Source of the DNA: Bacillus sp. NEB1478
GTDB taxonomy: Bacteria > Bacillota > Bacilli > Bacillales > Fictibacillaceae
Assembly (NCBI RefSeq): GCF_031582965.1
Contig: NZ_CP134049.1
Span: forward strand, 1,116,001-1,180,000
Reading direction: 5' to 3'
DNA length: 64,000 bases
Position numbers and translations under genes: made by a program. This document shows, in pieces, positions 17,021 to 26,239 of this stretch. Every line of letters begins with the position of its first letter. The first letter of the stretch is position 1. The notes under the pieces were generated by a model. That model had not been told where the DNA came from. It searched no databases and saw only the letters and a program-made list of their open reading frames with translations.

Positions 17021-17127
17021 CACGAAAAAGGCAGATTCATTTTTTGGGGTGTTGTTGTACAAAATAGAAAAATAAGATTATCATCTACTTTTATCATTTA
17101 CCTATCATGGTTATGAATCTTTATTTT

Positions 17128-17136
17128 TGCTATAAT
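17128..17136 (+). promoter_or_regulatory. extended -10 promoter of murC
   Basis: TGCTATAAT is an extended -10 motif 114 bp before the murC ATG; the long untranslated leader that results has no structure I could assign. No clear -35 was found. Confidence 0.5.
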
Positions 17137-17249
17137 AATCAAGTATTTGAATCGAGCCTGCTTACCAAGCTTATAACCATTCACGTAATCAGGCATATAT
17201 TATTACAAATAGGCCTTTTAGAAGGTTTTCTTTTTGTGGAGGTCTTAAC

Positions 17250-18557
17250 ATGACACAATACCATTTTATTGGAATTAAAGGGACAGGGATGAGCCCGCTG
17301 GCACAAATTCTTCATGACATGGGTCATGATGTTCAAGGATCAGATATTGGCCAGTACATTTTTACACAAGCCGCGTTAGAGGAAAGAAATATTCCTGTTT
17401 TTACATTTGATAAGAGTAATATTCAGGAAGGTCAAACTATTATTGCAGGTAATGCATTTGGTGATGATCATGAAGAAATACAAGCTGCGAAAGAAATGAA
17501 TATTCCAGTTCACAGATACCATCATTATTTAGGAGAACTGCTTTCTAAATATACGTCAATTGCTGTAACTGGTTCACACGGGAAAACATCTACAACTGGA
17601 CTTCTTGCACATGTTGTAGGTGCTGCAAAACCTACTTCATACCTTATTGGGGATGGAACAGGAAAAGGTACAAAAGATAATGAGTATTTTGTATTTGAAG
17701 CTTGTGAATATCGCAGACACTTTCTTTCTTACAAGCCAGACTATGCGATTATTACAAACATAGATTTTGATCATCCTGATTATTTTTCGGATTTAAAAGA
17801 TGTAATCAGTGCTTTTCAGGAAATGGCTATGCAAGTGAAAAAAGCCATTATTGCATGTGGTGATGATAAGAACCTTCAAGAAATTCATGCTCAAGTTCCA
17901 GTTGTTTTCTACGGTTTGGGAGATGAAAATGATTTTCAGGCAAAGAACATTGTACGCGGTGAAGAAGGTACTTCATTTGATGTGTTTGTAAGAAACACGT
18001 TTTATGGATCTTTCCAAATCCCAGGATTCGGTACCCATAATGTCCTGAATGCCCTTGCGGTTATTGCAATCTGCCATTATGAGACATTGCCTATGGATAT
18101 TATTGTAGAGCAGTTGAAGAGCTTTACAGGTGTTAAGCGGCGCTTTTCAGAAAAAACAGTGGGCAGCCAAATTTTGATCGATGATTATGCACATCATCCT
18201 ACAGAAATTAAAGCAACGATTGAAGCTACAAAATATAAATACAAGAATCGTGAAGTTGTAGCAATATTTCAGCCTCATACATTTACGCGCACTAAAACAT
18301 TCTTAGATGAATTTGCACAAAGTTTAAGTGAAGCGGATCATGTTTATCTTTGTGATATTTTCGGGTCTGCTCGTGAGCAAGCGGGGAACTTAACGATTGA
18401 TCATCTTAAAGATAAGATTCCTAACGCACAATTAATTTCTGAGGATAAGATGAACGTTCTTAAAAAATATGACAATGGTGTACTTCTATTTATGGGTGCA
18501 GGGGATATCCAAAAGTTCCAAAGAGCCTATGAAGAAACACTTACTGCAAAGCCATAA
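17250..18557 (+). CDS. murC: UDP-N-acetylmuramate--L-alanine ligase MurC
   Basis: MurC adds L-alanine to UDP-MurNAc in the first peptide step of peptidoglycan synthesis, in the cytoplasm with ATP. The 435-residue protein has the N-terminal nucleotide-sugar loop [11 protein letters not shown] (residues 8-18). The ATP P-loop is [10 protein letters not shown] near 108, and [19 protein letters not shown] and [10 protein letters not shown] are typical Mur ligase motifs. A GTGGAGG SD is suitably placed. It is followed by a terminator. Location next to sftA/ytxG is conserved with B. subtilis. Confidence 0.94.
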   Translation: MTQYHFIGIKGTGMSPLAQILHDMGHDVQGSDIGQYIFTQAALEERNIPVFTFDKSNIQEGQTIIAGNAFGDDHEEIQAAKEMNIPVHRYHHYLGELLSKYTSIAVTGSHGKTSTTGLLAHVVGAAKPTSYLIGDGTGKGTKDNEYFVFEACEYRRHFLSYKPDYAIITNIDFDHPDYFSDLKDVISAFQEMAMQVKKAIIACGDDKNLQEIHAQVPVVFYGLGDENDFQAKNIVRGEEGTSFDVFVRNTFYGSFQIPGFGTHNVLNALAVIAICHYETLPMDIIVEQLKSFTGVKRRFSEKTVGSQILIDDYAHHPTEIKATIEATKYKYKNREVVAIFQPHTFTRTKTFLDEFAQSLSEADHVYLCDIFGSAREQAGNLTIDHLKDKIPNAQLISEDKMNVLKKYDNGVLLFMGAGDIQKFQRAYEETLTAKP

Positions 18558-18568
18558 GATAGGAATTA

Positions 18569-18600
18569 AGCTGATTCGTTTTTTGAATCGGCTTTTTTCT
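18569..18600 (+). terminator. intrinsic terminator of murC
   Basis: AGCTGATTC and GAATCGGCT arms enclose a T-rich loop, followed by six T residues. Confidence 0.85.
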
Positions 18601-18657
18601 TCTTATCAAATAAAAAATAAGGGCTATCAAACAAAAGTCCTCACACCCCAAGAAAGC

Positions 18658-18717
18658 GAGCATCCTGAAACAGAAACCAACCACTTCCAAGAGGAACAAA
18701 GATTGCGAAAACAGTCA
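18658..18717 (+). repeat. dispersed repeat fragment, copy 2
   Basis: This 60-bp stretch aligns without gaps to positions 1-60 with about 80 percent identity, starting GAGCATCCTGAAAC and ending CAGTCA. It lies between two terminators in the gap between murC and the convergent aminopeptidase gene, so it disrupts nothing. Only one end of the larger element is present, as at the window start. Confidence 0.65.
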
Positions 18718-18724
18718 AATAAAA

Positions 18725-18769
18725 GAGAGGAGATCGAAAACTATCTTTTCGATCATCCTCTTTTTTTAT
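18725..18769. terminator. intrinsic terminator, bidirectional
   Basis: GAGGAGATCGAAAA and TTTTCGATCATCCTC form a long stem, with AAAA on the left and a run of seven T on the right. On the minus strand it ends the aminopeptidase gene. Confidence 0.85.
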
Positions 18770-19881
18770 TATTTCAAGTTTTCAGGATTTAATTGCTCTA
18801 ATTCTGGTAAAACGAAAACCCCGTCTTTTCGAATCAATACATCATCAAAGTAAATTTCTCCGCCACCGTATTCAGGGCGTTGAATCATAACCATATCCCA
18901 GTGGATATTGGAATCATTTCCATTATATGCTTCATCATAAGCTTGCCCCGGAGTAAAGTGGAAGCTTCCGTCGATTTTCTCATCGAATAGAATGTCTTTC
19001 ATCGGGTTTTTAATAAACGGATTTACACCAATCGCAAATTCACCTACGTAACGAGATCCTTCATCAGTGTCAAAAATTTTGTTAATGCGCTCTGAATCGT
19101 TTGCAGTCGCATTAACAATTTTTCCGTTTTCAAATGTCAATTGAACGTTTTCAAAAGTAAAACCATTATATGGAGATGGCGTATTGTAAGAAATTGTACC
19201 GTTTACTGAATCTTTTACAGGTGCAGTAAAGACTTCACCATCTGGAATGTTATTTTGTCCAGAACATTTAATAGATGGAATGTCTTTAATAGAGAAAGTT
19301 AGGTCAGTCCCAGGACCTGTAAGGCGAACTTTGTCTGTTTTATCCATCAAGTCTTTTAATGCGTTCATTGCGTTATCCATTTTTCCGTAGTCCAAATTAC
19401 AAACTTCAAAATAGAAATCTTCAAATGCTTCTGTACTCATGCTTGCTGATTGTGCCATTGAAGCATTCGGGTAACGAAGAACACACCACTTTGTTTTCTT
19501 AATACGAATTTTTCTGTGCATAGCGAAAATCGTTTTTTCATAAAGTGCCATTTTTTCTGAAGGTACATCAGACATCTCGTTAATGTTATCACCTGAACGA
19601 AGACCGATATAAGCATCCATCTCGCTCATTAGATCTCCTTCATGTTTCGCCATAAGCTCCATTTGTTCAGTTGAAGCTTGAGAGTATTGTTCGCGCATAA
19701 CGGCATGATCCTTTAAAAGAACAAATGGGTATCCACCTGCTGCATAAGTTTCTTGAATAAGTGCATTGACTAATTCCTTTTGCAGACCGAAATTCTCGAT
19801 AAGGATTTTCTCACCTTTTTGCAAGTTTACAGAGTATGTAATTAGATTCTTTGCGAGTTGTTGAATTCGCGGATCTCTCAT
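18769..19881 (-). CDS. M29-family aminopeptidase
   Basis: This 370-residue protein belongs to the thermophilic (M29, AmpS/AmpT-like) metallo-aminopeptidases, cytoplasmic enzymes that release N-terminal residues. Recognisable pieces are VNLQKGEKILIE at the N-terminus, RYPNASMAQSA, DLTFSIKD, GEVFTAPV, and HFTPGQAYDEAYNGNDSNIHWD with metal-binding residues near the C-terminus. The sequence GGGGGTCATTTTAA precedes the ATG on the minus strand. It is convergent with murC and divergent from the ytxG operon. Substrate preference cannot be read from sequence. Confidence 0.88.
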   Translation of the reverse strand: MRDPRIQQLAKNLITYSVNLQKGEKILIENFGLQKELVNALIQETYAAGGYPFVLLKDHAVMREQYSQASTEQMELMAKHEGDLMSEMDAYIGLRSGDNINEMSDVPSEKMALYEKTIFAMHRKIRIKKTKWCVLRYPNASMAQSASMSTEAFEDFYFEVCNLDYGKMDNAMNALKDLMDKTDKVRLTGPGTDLTFSIKDIPSIKCSGQNNIPDGEVFTAPVKDSVNGTISYNTPSPYNGFTFENVQLTFENGKIVNATANDSERINKIFDTDEGSRYVGEFAIGVNPFIKNPMKDILFDEKIDGSFHFTPGQAYDEAYNGNDSNIHWDMVMIQRPEYGGGEIYFDDVLIRKDGVFVLPELEQLNPENLK

Positions 19882-19960
19882 TTTAAAATGACCCCCTGGT
19901 TTATTTTATTGTTTCTACTTTATTTTAACGTAATTTAAAGAATTTGTAATCTTCTATAAA

Positions 19961-19985
19961 AGGATTTTATTAGATTGCAAAGAAT
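19961..19985 (+). promoter_or_regulatory. sigma-H-type promoter of ytxGHJ
   Basis: AAAGGATTT, an 11-bp spacer and AAAGAAT match the sigma-H consensus (RnAGGAwwT, N11-12, RnnGAAT). The B. subtilis ytxGHJ (csb40) operon is known to be under dual sigma-H and sigma-B control, so the match is expected. Confidence 0.7.
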
Positions 19986-20000
19986 AATTAAGTTAAATAC

Positions 20001-20026
20001 GTTTCTTTTGATAAAAACTCGGGAAA
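20001..20026 (+). promoter_or_regulatory. sigma-B-type promoter of ytxGHJ
   Basis: GTTTCT, a 14-bp spacer and GGGAAA resemble the general-stress sigma-B consensus (GTTTaa, N12-15, GGGtat), 36 bp before the ytxG ATG. The -10 departs from consensus in the second half. Dual control in B. subtilis supports it. Confidence 0.6.
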
Positions 20027-20061
20027 AAGCAATAATATACTTTCAGGAGGTGTCTCGTAAA

Positions 20062-20517
20062 ATGGATATTATTATCTCAATCAGTGTAGCTCTTATAGCA
20101 GTTGCATTTGTCGTATTGGTTTATTTTTTGTCAAGAGCTCTAAAGTCGTTGCAATTAACCCTCGATAACGTCGCGGTAACGCTGGATAGTCTAGAAAAAC
20201 AATTAGATGGCGTAACGCGCGAGACAACCGATTTGTTACATAAAACAAACAAAATCGCCGAGGATGTACAAAAGAAAGCTGATTCGTTGAACACTGTTTT
20301 TTCTGCCGTACAAGATTTTGGGCAATCTGTTCAAAAGGTGAACCACTCTGTCCGCAAGGTAACTGATCAAATTACAATGGAAACTGAGCGACAGTCTAAA
20401 CAAATATCACAAACGGTTCAATGGGGAAATGCAGCATTGAATTTATGGGAGAAATGGAAGCTCAAAAAATCCAATGTTGAAGCATCGACCAAACAATATT
20501 CAAGAGGAGGAGTGTAA
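20062..20517 (+). CDS. ytxG: general stress protein YtxG (DUF948)
   Basis: This 151-residue protein has one N-terminal membrane segment (IIISISVALIAVAFVVLVYFL) and then a long helical, coiled-coil-like region of the DUF948 family, here rich in Thr, Asn, Gln and Lys. It is the first gene of ytxGHJ, a stress and transition-phase operon in B. subtilis with no known biochemical role. ATG at 20062 has AGGAGGTG 9 bp upstream; upstream in-frame codons overlap the promoters. The stop is contiguous with the ytxH start. Confidence 0.85.
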   Translation: MDIIISISVALIAVAFVVLVYFLSRALKSLQLTLDNVAVTLDSLEKQLDGVTRETTDLLHKTNKIAEDVQKKADSLNTVFSAVQDFGQSVQKVNHSVRKVTDQITMETERQSKQISQTVQWGNAALNLWEKWKLKKSNVEASTKQYSRGGV

Positions 20518-20949
20518 ATGAGCAACAACAATAACAACAATAACAACAATCAGAACATTGACAGCAAAGATTTTATGATTGGTGCATTAGTTGGAGGGAT
20601 GTTAGGTGCTGCAGCTGCTTTACTTCTTGCACCTAAACCAGGCAAAGAATTACGCAGTGAGTTAAATGATCAGGCTGTGTACCTGAAGGACAAAAGTACT
20701 GAAATCTCGCAAATGGCTCGTGAAAAATCCTCAAATATTGTAAAAACTGTCTCTGAGCAGTCAAATCAAATGGCTACAAAGGTGAAAGATTTAACAACGA
20801 ACCTGCGTAAGGACATTGATAAATGGCGAGCAAAAGAAGATGAGAATGCTTCTGAGCTTTACGGAGAAATTACAGATGATATTCAAGATGAAATGCAAAA
20901 CGACTATGATGATGTAAAAGAACAGGAATTAGTCGAGCAAAAATATTGA
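20518..20949 (+). CDS. ytxH: general stress protein YtxH
   Basis: This 143-residue YtxH-family protein has an unusual N-terminal run of asparagines (residues 3-11). A glycine/alanine-rich hydrophobic segment GALVGGMLGAAAALLLAPKP, the YtxH hallmark, follows near residues 22-41. The rest is charged and helical with an acidic tail. It likely sits at the membrane. It starts directly after ytxG and shares its promoters. Role unknown beyond stress induction in B. subtilis. Confidence 0.85.
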   Translation: MSNNNNNNNNNQNIDSKDFMIGALVGGMLGAAAALLLAPKPGKELRSELNDQAVYLKDKSTEISQMAREKSSNIVKTVSEQSNQMATKVKDLTTNLRKDIDKWRAKEDENASELYGEITDDIQDEMQNDYDDVKEQELVEQKY

Positions 20950-20970
20950 TAACTGAAGAAGAAATATGAA

Positions 20971-21008
20971 AAGATAAGAAAAAGAAATTTTTCTTGTCTT
21001 TTTATTTT
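20971..21008 (+). terminator. weak terminator-like hairpin between ytxH and ytxJ
   Basis: AAGATAAGAAAAA and TTTTTCTTGTCTT arms are followed by TTTATTTTTA, 16 bp before the ytxJ ATG. The stem is AT-rich, so it probably attenuates read-through into ytxJ rather than stopping it. Confidence 0.5.
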
Positions 21009-21023
21009 TATGGAGGTATAAAT

Positions 21024-21362
21024 ATGTCACTTATTCAGCTTCACAACGAACAAGATTGGAATTTAGTAAAAGATCAGAAGGAACGTATCATTGTAATGAA
21101 AAACAGTACAACATGCCCAGTTAGCCATGAAGCTTTTAAAGAATATCAAAAATTTGCTGCGAATCACGAAAACGAAACGATTTATTACTTGAATGTTCAA
21201 GATTCTAGACCATTATCCAATGCGTTAGCAGAGCAAACAGGTGTCAAACATGAATCACCGCAAGTATTGATCTTGGAGGGTGATAAGGTTGTATGGAATG
21301 CTTCACATTGGAATATTACAAACAAAAAACTCGTTCAGGCACTTGAACAAACAAAAGCGTAG
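21024..21362 (+). CDS. brxC: monothiol bacilliredoxin YtxJ/BrxC
   Basis: This 112-residue thioredoxin-fold protein has the motif TCPVS (about residues 29-33). B. subtilis BrxC has TCPIS, a monothiol bacilliredoxin proposed to remove bacillithiol from oxidised proteins. Its presence implies bacillithiol chemistry in this organism. ATG at 21024 follows GGAGGT. It is the third gene of ytxGHJ, and its stop codon lies in the following terminator stem. Confidence 0.88.
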   Translation: MSLIQLHNEQDWNLVKDQKERIIVMKNSTTCPVSHEAFKEYQKFAANHENETIYYLNVQDSRPLSNALAEQTGVKHESPQVLILEGDKVVWNASHWNITNKKLVQALEQTKA

Positions 21363-21383
21363 CAGTCAGCTACGCTTTTTTAT
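21356..21383. terminator. intrinsic terminator overlapping the brxC stop
   Basis: AAGCGTAGC-AGTCA-GCTACGCTT is followed by TTTT and preceded by A residues. It contains the last codons of brxC and can also end the convergent FtsA-like gene, whose stop codon lies at its right edge. Confidence 0.85.
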
Positions 21384-23533
21384 ACTGTTAATCCAAACCT
21401 TAATTCTAAATGATCACCTGTCGTAATTTCGGATTGAAAACCTGCTTTTTCATTATTTTTTAGGATGATAAGTGTTTCACCAGGTTGTGGATTTATGGAT
21501 AGCTCCACCTTTGTGAAGATATCTTGAAAGATAAAAGGTTTTTGTTTTCTTTTTTCAATGAAAAGCTCATCATCGGGATAAAGAACGGAGTCTTTCTCCA
21601 ATGTAACCCCTTGCCGGATAACATTAAATAGAGGCTTTACGAGTGTGAGTTTTTCGTCATTAAAAATAACAGAACATGAGTGATGGAGATTCAAATCTAA
21701 TTGGCTTAATAAATTTTCAAGTGTAACATGTTGTTCATGCTGCTCATTAATAGTAAGCTGATCATGATCGTCCCATGTGCTATTTATGTTGATAGCTAAC
21801 CCATTAAGATAAAGCGAATTGCTATTATGTTGTGATATAGACACTTTTTTTCTATCGACGAACACTGTAAATGAAGAAGAATCCTTGTTGAAAGGAATAT
21901 GATCATTTTCCAATACTTCATAGATGGTTTCCGGTAAATAGGTCAAAATTTCATCTCTGTCATGAACAGGGGTGTCAGGGGTAACTAACTTTTGATTAAT
22001 ATAATAGTTTGTTTCAATAATGGATGGCTTACCGTTGATGTGCAGTGTTTTCATTTTATGATCATTTACTGCCTCTTTTACAGAAATACAGGCATCTGCA
22101 CCATTTATACCGGGTTCATAAACAATGACATCACTTTGCTGAATACAATCTGAAATGGAACATTCTTCTCCATTTTTAATTATTTTTGGAGGAGTTCCTA
22201 CTTCGCCTTTTATTAGCTTTACCTCACCATTTATTCGAACCATCAATCCCATTCCCGGTCTGCCATAAAGTTTCCCCAGCTCAGCCCCCCCTGCAATCAG
22301 TGCATCCCCTATCGTGAGCTCTTTTACTTCAAATAGCCTAAGTGTTCTTTCGTTTACAGAAACAGTAACATATTTAACAGGATTTTCTCTTGCTGCGATT
22401 CCAATGCCAACAGGTGTAACGAGTTCTGGACCGGTGTGCTCGCGAGAAGGAATTAACGATGTAATTGCATGAATGCCGCGAATGGCAACCCGATCTGTGG
22501 AAAGGTTAAGCTTTTGCGCAATTTTTTCTTTTAAACCGGGTGTTAAACTACCGCCTCCAACCAGCATTACAGCTTGAGGTGATTTGGCATTGAGGTTCAT
22601 TACCTCTGAAGTGATTTTTTCAGCAAGATCGTTAATAGACATGTCTATCGCTGAAATAATCTCGATTGCCGTTTTATTAGATTGCATTCCGAGTATATCT
22701 GTAAATTCCACAGCTTCATTTTCAATAAGGGATCTTTTTACTTTTTCTGCAACAGGAAAATCGAGAAGATATTCGGAACTAATTGCTTCCGTAATTTCAT
22801 CCCCTGCAACTGGAACCATTCCATAAGCTACGACTGTACCTTCAGCTGTTAAAGCAATATCAGATGTACCCGCACCAATATCAACCAGAGCAACATTTAA
22901 TTTCCGCATTGAGTGAGGAATTAGCACATTAATAGCCGCAATTGGTTCGAGTGTTAATGCTTCCATTTCTAAATCTGCTTCTTTTAAAGCTCTAATCAGA
23001 GATTCCACAACAACCCTAGGTAAAAAAGTAGCGATTACTTCAACAGATGCTGTATTTCCTTGCTGGCCAATAAAACTTCCGATCTCTTGATTATCTAAAT
23101 AATAATGAAGAACAGAATAACCAACACAATCGTAGAGTTGATTATTTGTTTCGTCTAATAGACTAGCAAGCTGAAATTGTGCTTGCTGAACGGCAGAAAG
23201 CTCTAAGTGTGTTGTCTCTTCTGCACTTGTGATAGGTGTTTCAGAAATCTCTTTATCAGCGCGGGCTTTTACTGTTTTTAAGGCACGTCCAGCAGCTGCG
23301 ACACAAACCTTTTTGAGAGGGCCTGTCAGATGTTCCAGTTGTTCCTTTATTTCTTTAATGACTTTTGCAACAGCAGGTATATGATGGATTTGTCCATCAA
23401 GCATGGAACGCTCTTCATGTTCCTTGACTTTCATATGTAAAATCTCATATTTACCGTCTGCATGCTGCTTTAATATCATACCGACTACAGAACGAGTGCC
23501 GATATCCAGAGCGAAGAGAATATTTTTGTCCAC
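21380..23533 (-). CDS. FtsA/PilM-like actin-fold ATPase with long C-terminal extension
   Basis: This 717-residue protein has an FtsA/PilM-type actin fold in its first half. Phosphate-1 motif is FALDIGTRSVVGM near residues 6-18, phosphate-2 is VALVDIGAGTSDIAL, and the adenosine motif is VMLVGGGSLTPGL. The second half (about 350 to 717) is not typical of FtsA: it includes a beta-rich region with GKLYGRPGMG and repeated ligand-like modules. No FtsA amphipathic C-terminal helix is evident; the protein ends ELRFGLTV. GTG at 23533 with AAAGAGGTG upstream is preferred; the frame is open to 23674. It is inserted between ytxJ and aroA. Confidence 0.75.
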   Translation of the reverse strand: MDKNILFALDIGTRSVVGMILKQHADGKYEILHMKVKEHEERSMLDGQIHHIPAVAKVIKEIKEQLEHLTGPLKKVCVAAAGRALKTVKARADKEISETPITSAEETTHLELSAVQQAQFQLASLLDETNNQLYDCVGYSVLHYYLDNQEIGSFIGQQGNTASVEVIATFLPRVVVESLIRALKEADLEMEALTLEPIAAINVLIPHSMRKLNVALVDIGAGTSDIALTAEGTVVAYGMVPVAGDEITEAISSEYLLDFPVAEKVKRSLIENEAVEFTDILGMQSNKTAIEIISAIDMSINDLAEKITSEVMNLNAKSPQAVMLVGGGSLTPGLKEKIAQKLNLSTDRVAIRGIHAITSLIPSREHTGPELVTPVGIGIAARENPVKYVTVSVNERTLRLFEVKELTIGDALIAGGAELGKLYGRPGMGLMVRINGEVKLIKGEVGTPPKIIKNGEECSISDCIQQSDVIVYEPGINGADACISVKEAVNDHKMKTLHINGKPSIIETNYYINQKLVTPDTPVHDRDEILTYLPETIYEVLENDHIPFNKDSSSFTVFVDRKKVSISQHNSNSLYLNGLAININSTWDDHDQLTINEQHEQHVTLENLLSQLDLNLHHSCSVIFNDEKLTLVKPLFNVIRQGVTLEKDSVLYPDDELFIEKRKQKPFIFQDIFTKVELSINPQPGETLIILKNNEKAGFQSEITTGDHLELRFGLTV

Positions 23534-23649
23534 GAAGGCACCTCTTTTTGATACGATAGATGTATTATTACCTTTTAAAATGGGCGTGTGCCCAATTATT
23601 AGAAATGTATCATAGATTTTACATTTTATAAATACTGAGGTGTCGATAT

Positions 23650-24738
23650 ATGAATGATTCTGATTTGTATACATTACGAAATAAGCTGGACGAAATAAAT
23701 AAGCAGCTTTTAAGATTGATCAGTGAACGCGGAGAGCTTGTTCAGGAAATCGGAAAAATAAAAACCGCTCAAGGCATGAAAAAGTATGATCCTGTCCGAG
23801 AAAGACATATGCTGGACTTAATCTCAGCGGAAAATGAAGGACCATTTGATACGAGTACGATGCAGCATTTGTTTAAAGAAATTTTTAAAGCTGGCTTAGA
23901 ACTACAAGAAGATGAAGGTCGGAAAGTACTTCTCGTTTCCAGAAAGAAAAGACCAGAAGACACTGTGATATCTGTAAAAGGAACAGAAATCGGAAATGGC
24001 AATCCATTATTAATTGCTGGGCCATGTGCGGTTGAAAGTTACGAGCAGACAGCTGAAGTAGCTGATGCTGTAACGAAAAGGGGTCTTAAGATATTAAGAG
24101 GGGGAGCATTCAAACCTCGTACTTCTCCATACGATTTTCAAGGCTTAGGAATTGAAGGACTTCGCATATTGAAGCAGGTCTCTGAAGAATATGGATGCGC
24201 AGTGATTAGCGAAATCGTACATCCTGATGATTTGGAGCCCGCAGCAGATTATTTAGATATCATTCAAATCGGTGCCCGAAATATGCAAAACTATGAGTTG
24301 TTAAAAGCAGCAGGTAAAGTCAAAAAGCCAATTTTATTAAAAAGAGGTCTCTCTGCAACAATCGAAGAATTTATTCATTCAGCCGAATATATTATGTCAC
24401 AGGGGAATGGACAGATTATTTTATGTGAAAGAGGAATTCGGACCTATGAAAGAGCAACTAGAAATACTCTCGATATAACCGCAGTACCAATTTTAAAGCA
24501 AGAGACTCATTTACCTGTATTTGTAGACGTTACACATTCTACAGGACGAAAAGATTTGCTTTTGCCAGCTGCAAAAGCCGCATTAGCCATTGGTGCTGAC
24601 GGAGTAATGGCAGAAGTTCACCCTGATCCAGCAGTAGCCTTATCCGATTCAGCTCAGCAAATGAACATTGAAGAATTCGAAAACTTCACACGTGAACTTG
24701 TGGATTCAGGTTTTTTAAAATTAAAACAGATGGTATGA
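23650..24738 (+). CDS. aroA: bifunctional DAHP synthase/chorismate mutase AroA
   Basis: This enzyme condenses phosphoenolpyruvate and erythrose 4-phosphate in the first shikimate step. Its N-terminal AroQ-type chorismate mutase (about residues 1-90, with [18 protein letters not shown]) acts as the feedback-sensing domain in Bacillus. The type I-beta (KDO8P-like) synthase domain follows, with [24 protein letters not shown] and DVTHSTGR. At 362 residues it matches B. subtilis AroA. TGAGGTG is the SD. The start region is divergent from the FtsA-like gene and precedes ccpA, as in B. subtilis. Confidence 0.94.
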   Translation: MNDSDLYTLRNKLDEINKQLLRLISERGELVQEIGKIKTAQGMKKYDPVRERHMLDLISAENEGPFDTSTMQHLFKEIFKAGLELQEDEGRKVLLVSRKKRPEDTVISVKGTEIGNGNPLLIAGPCAVESYEQTAEVADAVTKRGLKILRGGAFKPRTSPYDFQGLGIEGLRILKQVSEEYGCAVISEIVHPDDLEPAADYLDIIQIGARNMQNYELLKAAGKVKKPILLKRGLSATIEEFIHSAEYIMSQGNGQIILCERGIRTYERATRNTLDITAVPILKQETHLPVFVDVTHSTGRKDLLLPAAKAALAIGADGVMAEVHPDPAVALSDSAQQMNIEEFENFTRELVDSGFLKLKQMV

Positions 24739-24775
24739 AGAAAGAAGCTGCCTTATTGGCGGTTTCTTTTTATTT
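24739..24775 (+). terminator. intrinsic terminator of aroA
   Basis: GAAAGAAGCTGCC-TTAT-TGGCGGTTTC, with an imperfect stem, is followed by TTTTTATTTT just after the aroA stop. Confidence 0.7.
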
Positions 24776-24850
24776 TGAAGATTAGATTGGGATATTCTGT
24801 TTTACAGGAGTCCATTTATTGTAATGTCGTTTTGTCGAATTATGTAGAAA

Positions 24851-24948
24851 GACTTAATTATTTTTTATTAGACTTAATTAATGTTCTCACAGACTTAATC
24901 TTCCATTAAAGAGACTTAATTGAACACTATTTAGACTTAATTCGCCGA
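24851..24948. repeat. phased 20-21 bp repeat array, locus B (GACTTAAT core)
   Basis: The word GACTTAAT occurs exactly at 24851, 24871, 24892, 24913 and 24934, spacings 20, 21, 21 and 21 bp, with unrelated AT-rich spacers. It lies in the 481-bp gap between the aroA terminator and the ccpA promoter. From about 24950 to 25140 I saw no other clear feature. The identical core and non-conserved spacers distinguish it from an ordinary tandem repeat. Confidence 0.8.
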
Positions 24949-25141
24949 TTATGCTCGTTAAGATTAACTCTTCAATTTGGTAAAACAAAAGAAATACCAA
25001 TCTCAATTGAAATCGGTTTCTTTTAATACTCTGAAGATAGTATGATTATTCAGTATTTCGCTCAAAATAAGGGGAAATAAGAGTAGTTTCTTACATTATT
25101 GATTAAATAAATGAATAAATCGTGAAACATGTTTCTATTCG

Positions 25142-25170
25142 TTGCCTACTCTACTACTTTGTCGTATGAT
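25142..25170 (+). promoter_or_regulatory. sigma-A promoter of ccpA
   Basis: TTGCCT (25142-25147), a 17-bp spacer and TATGAT (25165-25170) form a reasonable promoter 50 bp before the ccpA start codon. Confidence 0.6.
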
Positions 25171-25219
25171 AATAGCATTACATAGCTGTCGGACATGCAG
25201 TAAAAAGGAGGACTTCATT

Positions 25220-26218
25220 TTGAATACAACAATATATGATGTGGCTAGGGAGGCAGGCGTTTCTATGGCAACGGTTTCACGCGTTGTGAACGGAAACCCT
25301 AACGTTAAGCCATCAACCAGAAAAAAAGTACTTGAAGCAATTGAAAGCCTAGGTTATCGACCAAATGCAGTTGCAAGGGGCTTAGCAAGTAAAAAGACGA
25401 CAACAGTAGGTGTTATTATCCCTGATATCTCCAGCATCTTTTTTGCTGAACTGGCAAGAGGTATCGAGGATATTGCAACGATGTATAAATATAACATTAT
25501 CCTGTGTAATTCTGATCAGAACAAAGATAAAGAAATCCACTTGCTTAATACTCTTTTAGGTAAACAAGTGGATGGAATTGTATTTATGGGCGGGAAGATT
25601 ACGGAGGAACATGTTGAAGAATTCAAACGTGCTTCTGTGCCAATTGTAATGGCAGCAACAGTTGATATGAATGAGGAAGTGCCATCGGTAAACATAGATT
25701 ATCAAAATGCTGTATATGAAGCTGTAAGCCATCTCCTTGAAAGTGGACATTCGTCTGTTGCTTACGTGACAGGCCCTCTTGAAGATCCAATCAATGGCTA
25801 TTACAAATTTAATGGGTATCGAAAAGCGTTGGAAGAGCAAGGGCTTAAAGTAGATGACAGTCAGGTTTTTGTTGGGGACTACACATATGATACTGGAATT
25901 GAAGCGGTGGAAACATTTTTGAACAGCGGTAAACAACCAACTGCTATTTTTGTAGGAACAGATGAAATGGCGCTTGGTGTCATTCATGGTGCACAGGATC
26001 GTGGATTGAAAGTTCCTGATGATATTGAAGTAATTGGTTTTGACAACACACGACTTGCTACAATGGTTCGTCCGACACTTTCGACTGTTGTTCAACCAAT
26101 GTATGATATCGGGGCAGTAGCAATGAGATTATTAACCAAATTAATGAACAAAGAAACGGTAGAAGAACACACTGTAGTGTTGCCCCACCGTATTCAATTT
26201 AGAGATTCAACGAAATAA
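25220..26218 (+). CDS. ccpA: catabolite control protein CcpA
   Basis: CcpA is the LacI-family regulator that, with phosphorylated HPr, binds cre sites to control carbon metabolism in Firmicutes. The 332-residue protein starts with the helix-turn-helix [20 protein letters not shown]. The hinge region [17 protein letters not shown] and a periplasmic-binding-protein-like effector domain ending [12 protein letters not shown] follow. The TTG at 25220, with AAAGGAGG 8 bp upstream, gives the normal N-terminus; the frame is open upstream to 25142 but lacks an SD. Candidate targets in this window are cre-like sites at 37310 and 53775. Confidence 0.95.
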   Translation: MNTTIYDVAREAGVSMATVSRVVNGNPNVKPSTRKKVLEAIESLGYRPNAVARGLASKKTTTVGVIIPDISSIFFAELARGIEDIATMYKYNIILCNSDQNKDKEIHLLNTLLGKQVDGIVFMGGKITEEHVEEFKRASVPIVMAATVDMNEEVPSVNIDYQNAVYEAVSHLLESGHSSVAYVTGPLEDPINGYYKFNGYRKALEEQGLKVDDSQVFVGDYTYDTGIEAVETFLNSGKQPTAIFVGTDEMALGVIHGAQDRGLKVPDDIEVIGFDNTRLATMVRPTLSTVVQPMYDIGAVAMRLLTKLMNKETVEEHTVVLPHRIQFRDSTK

Positions 26219-26239
26219 AGACGGGCTGGGGTGGGAGAA

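Noticed and set aside
24851..24948. CRISPR-like array of short repeats
   Set aside because: Repeated words are only 8-10 bp with 11-13 bp gaps, far below CRISPR repeat and spacer sizes, and no cas genes are present in the window.
25556..26095. 179-residue minus-strand frame inside ccpA
   Set aside because: Shadow of a strongly conserved gene; Cys/Ile/Asn-rich and unlike any protein I know.
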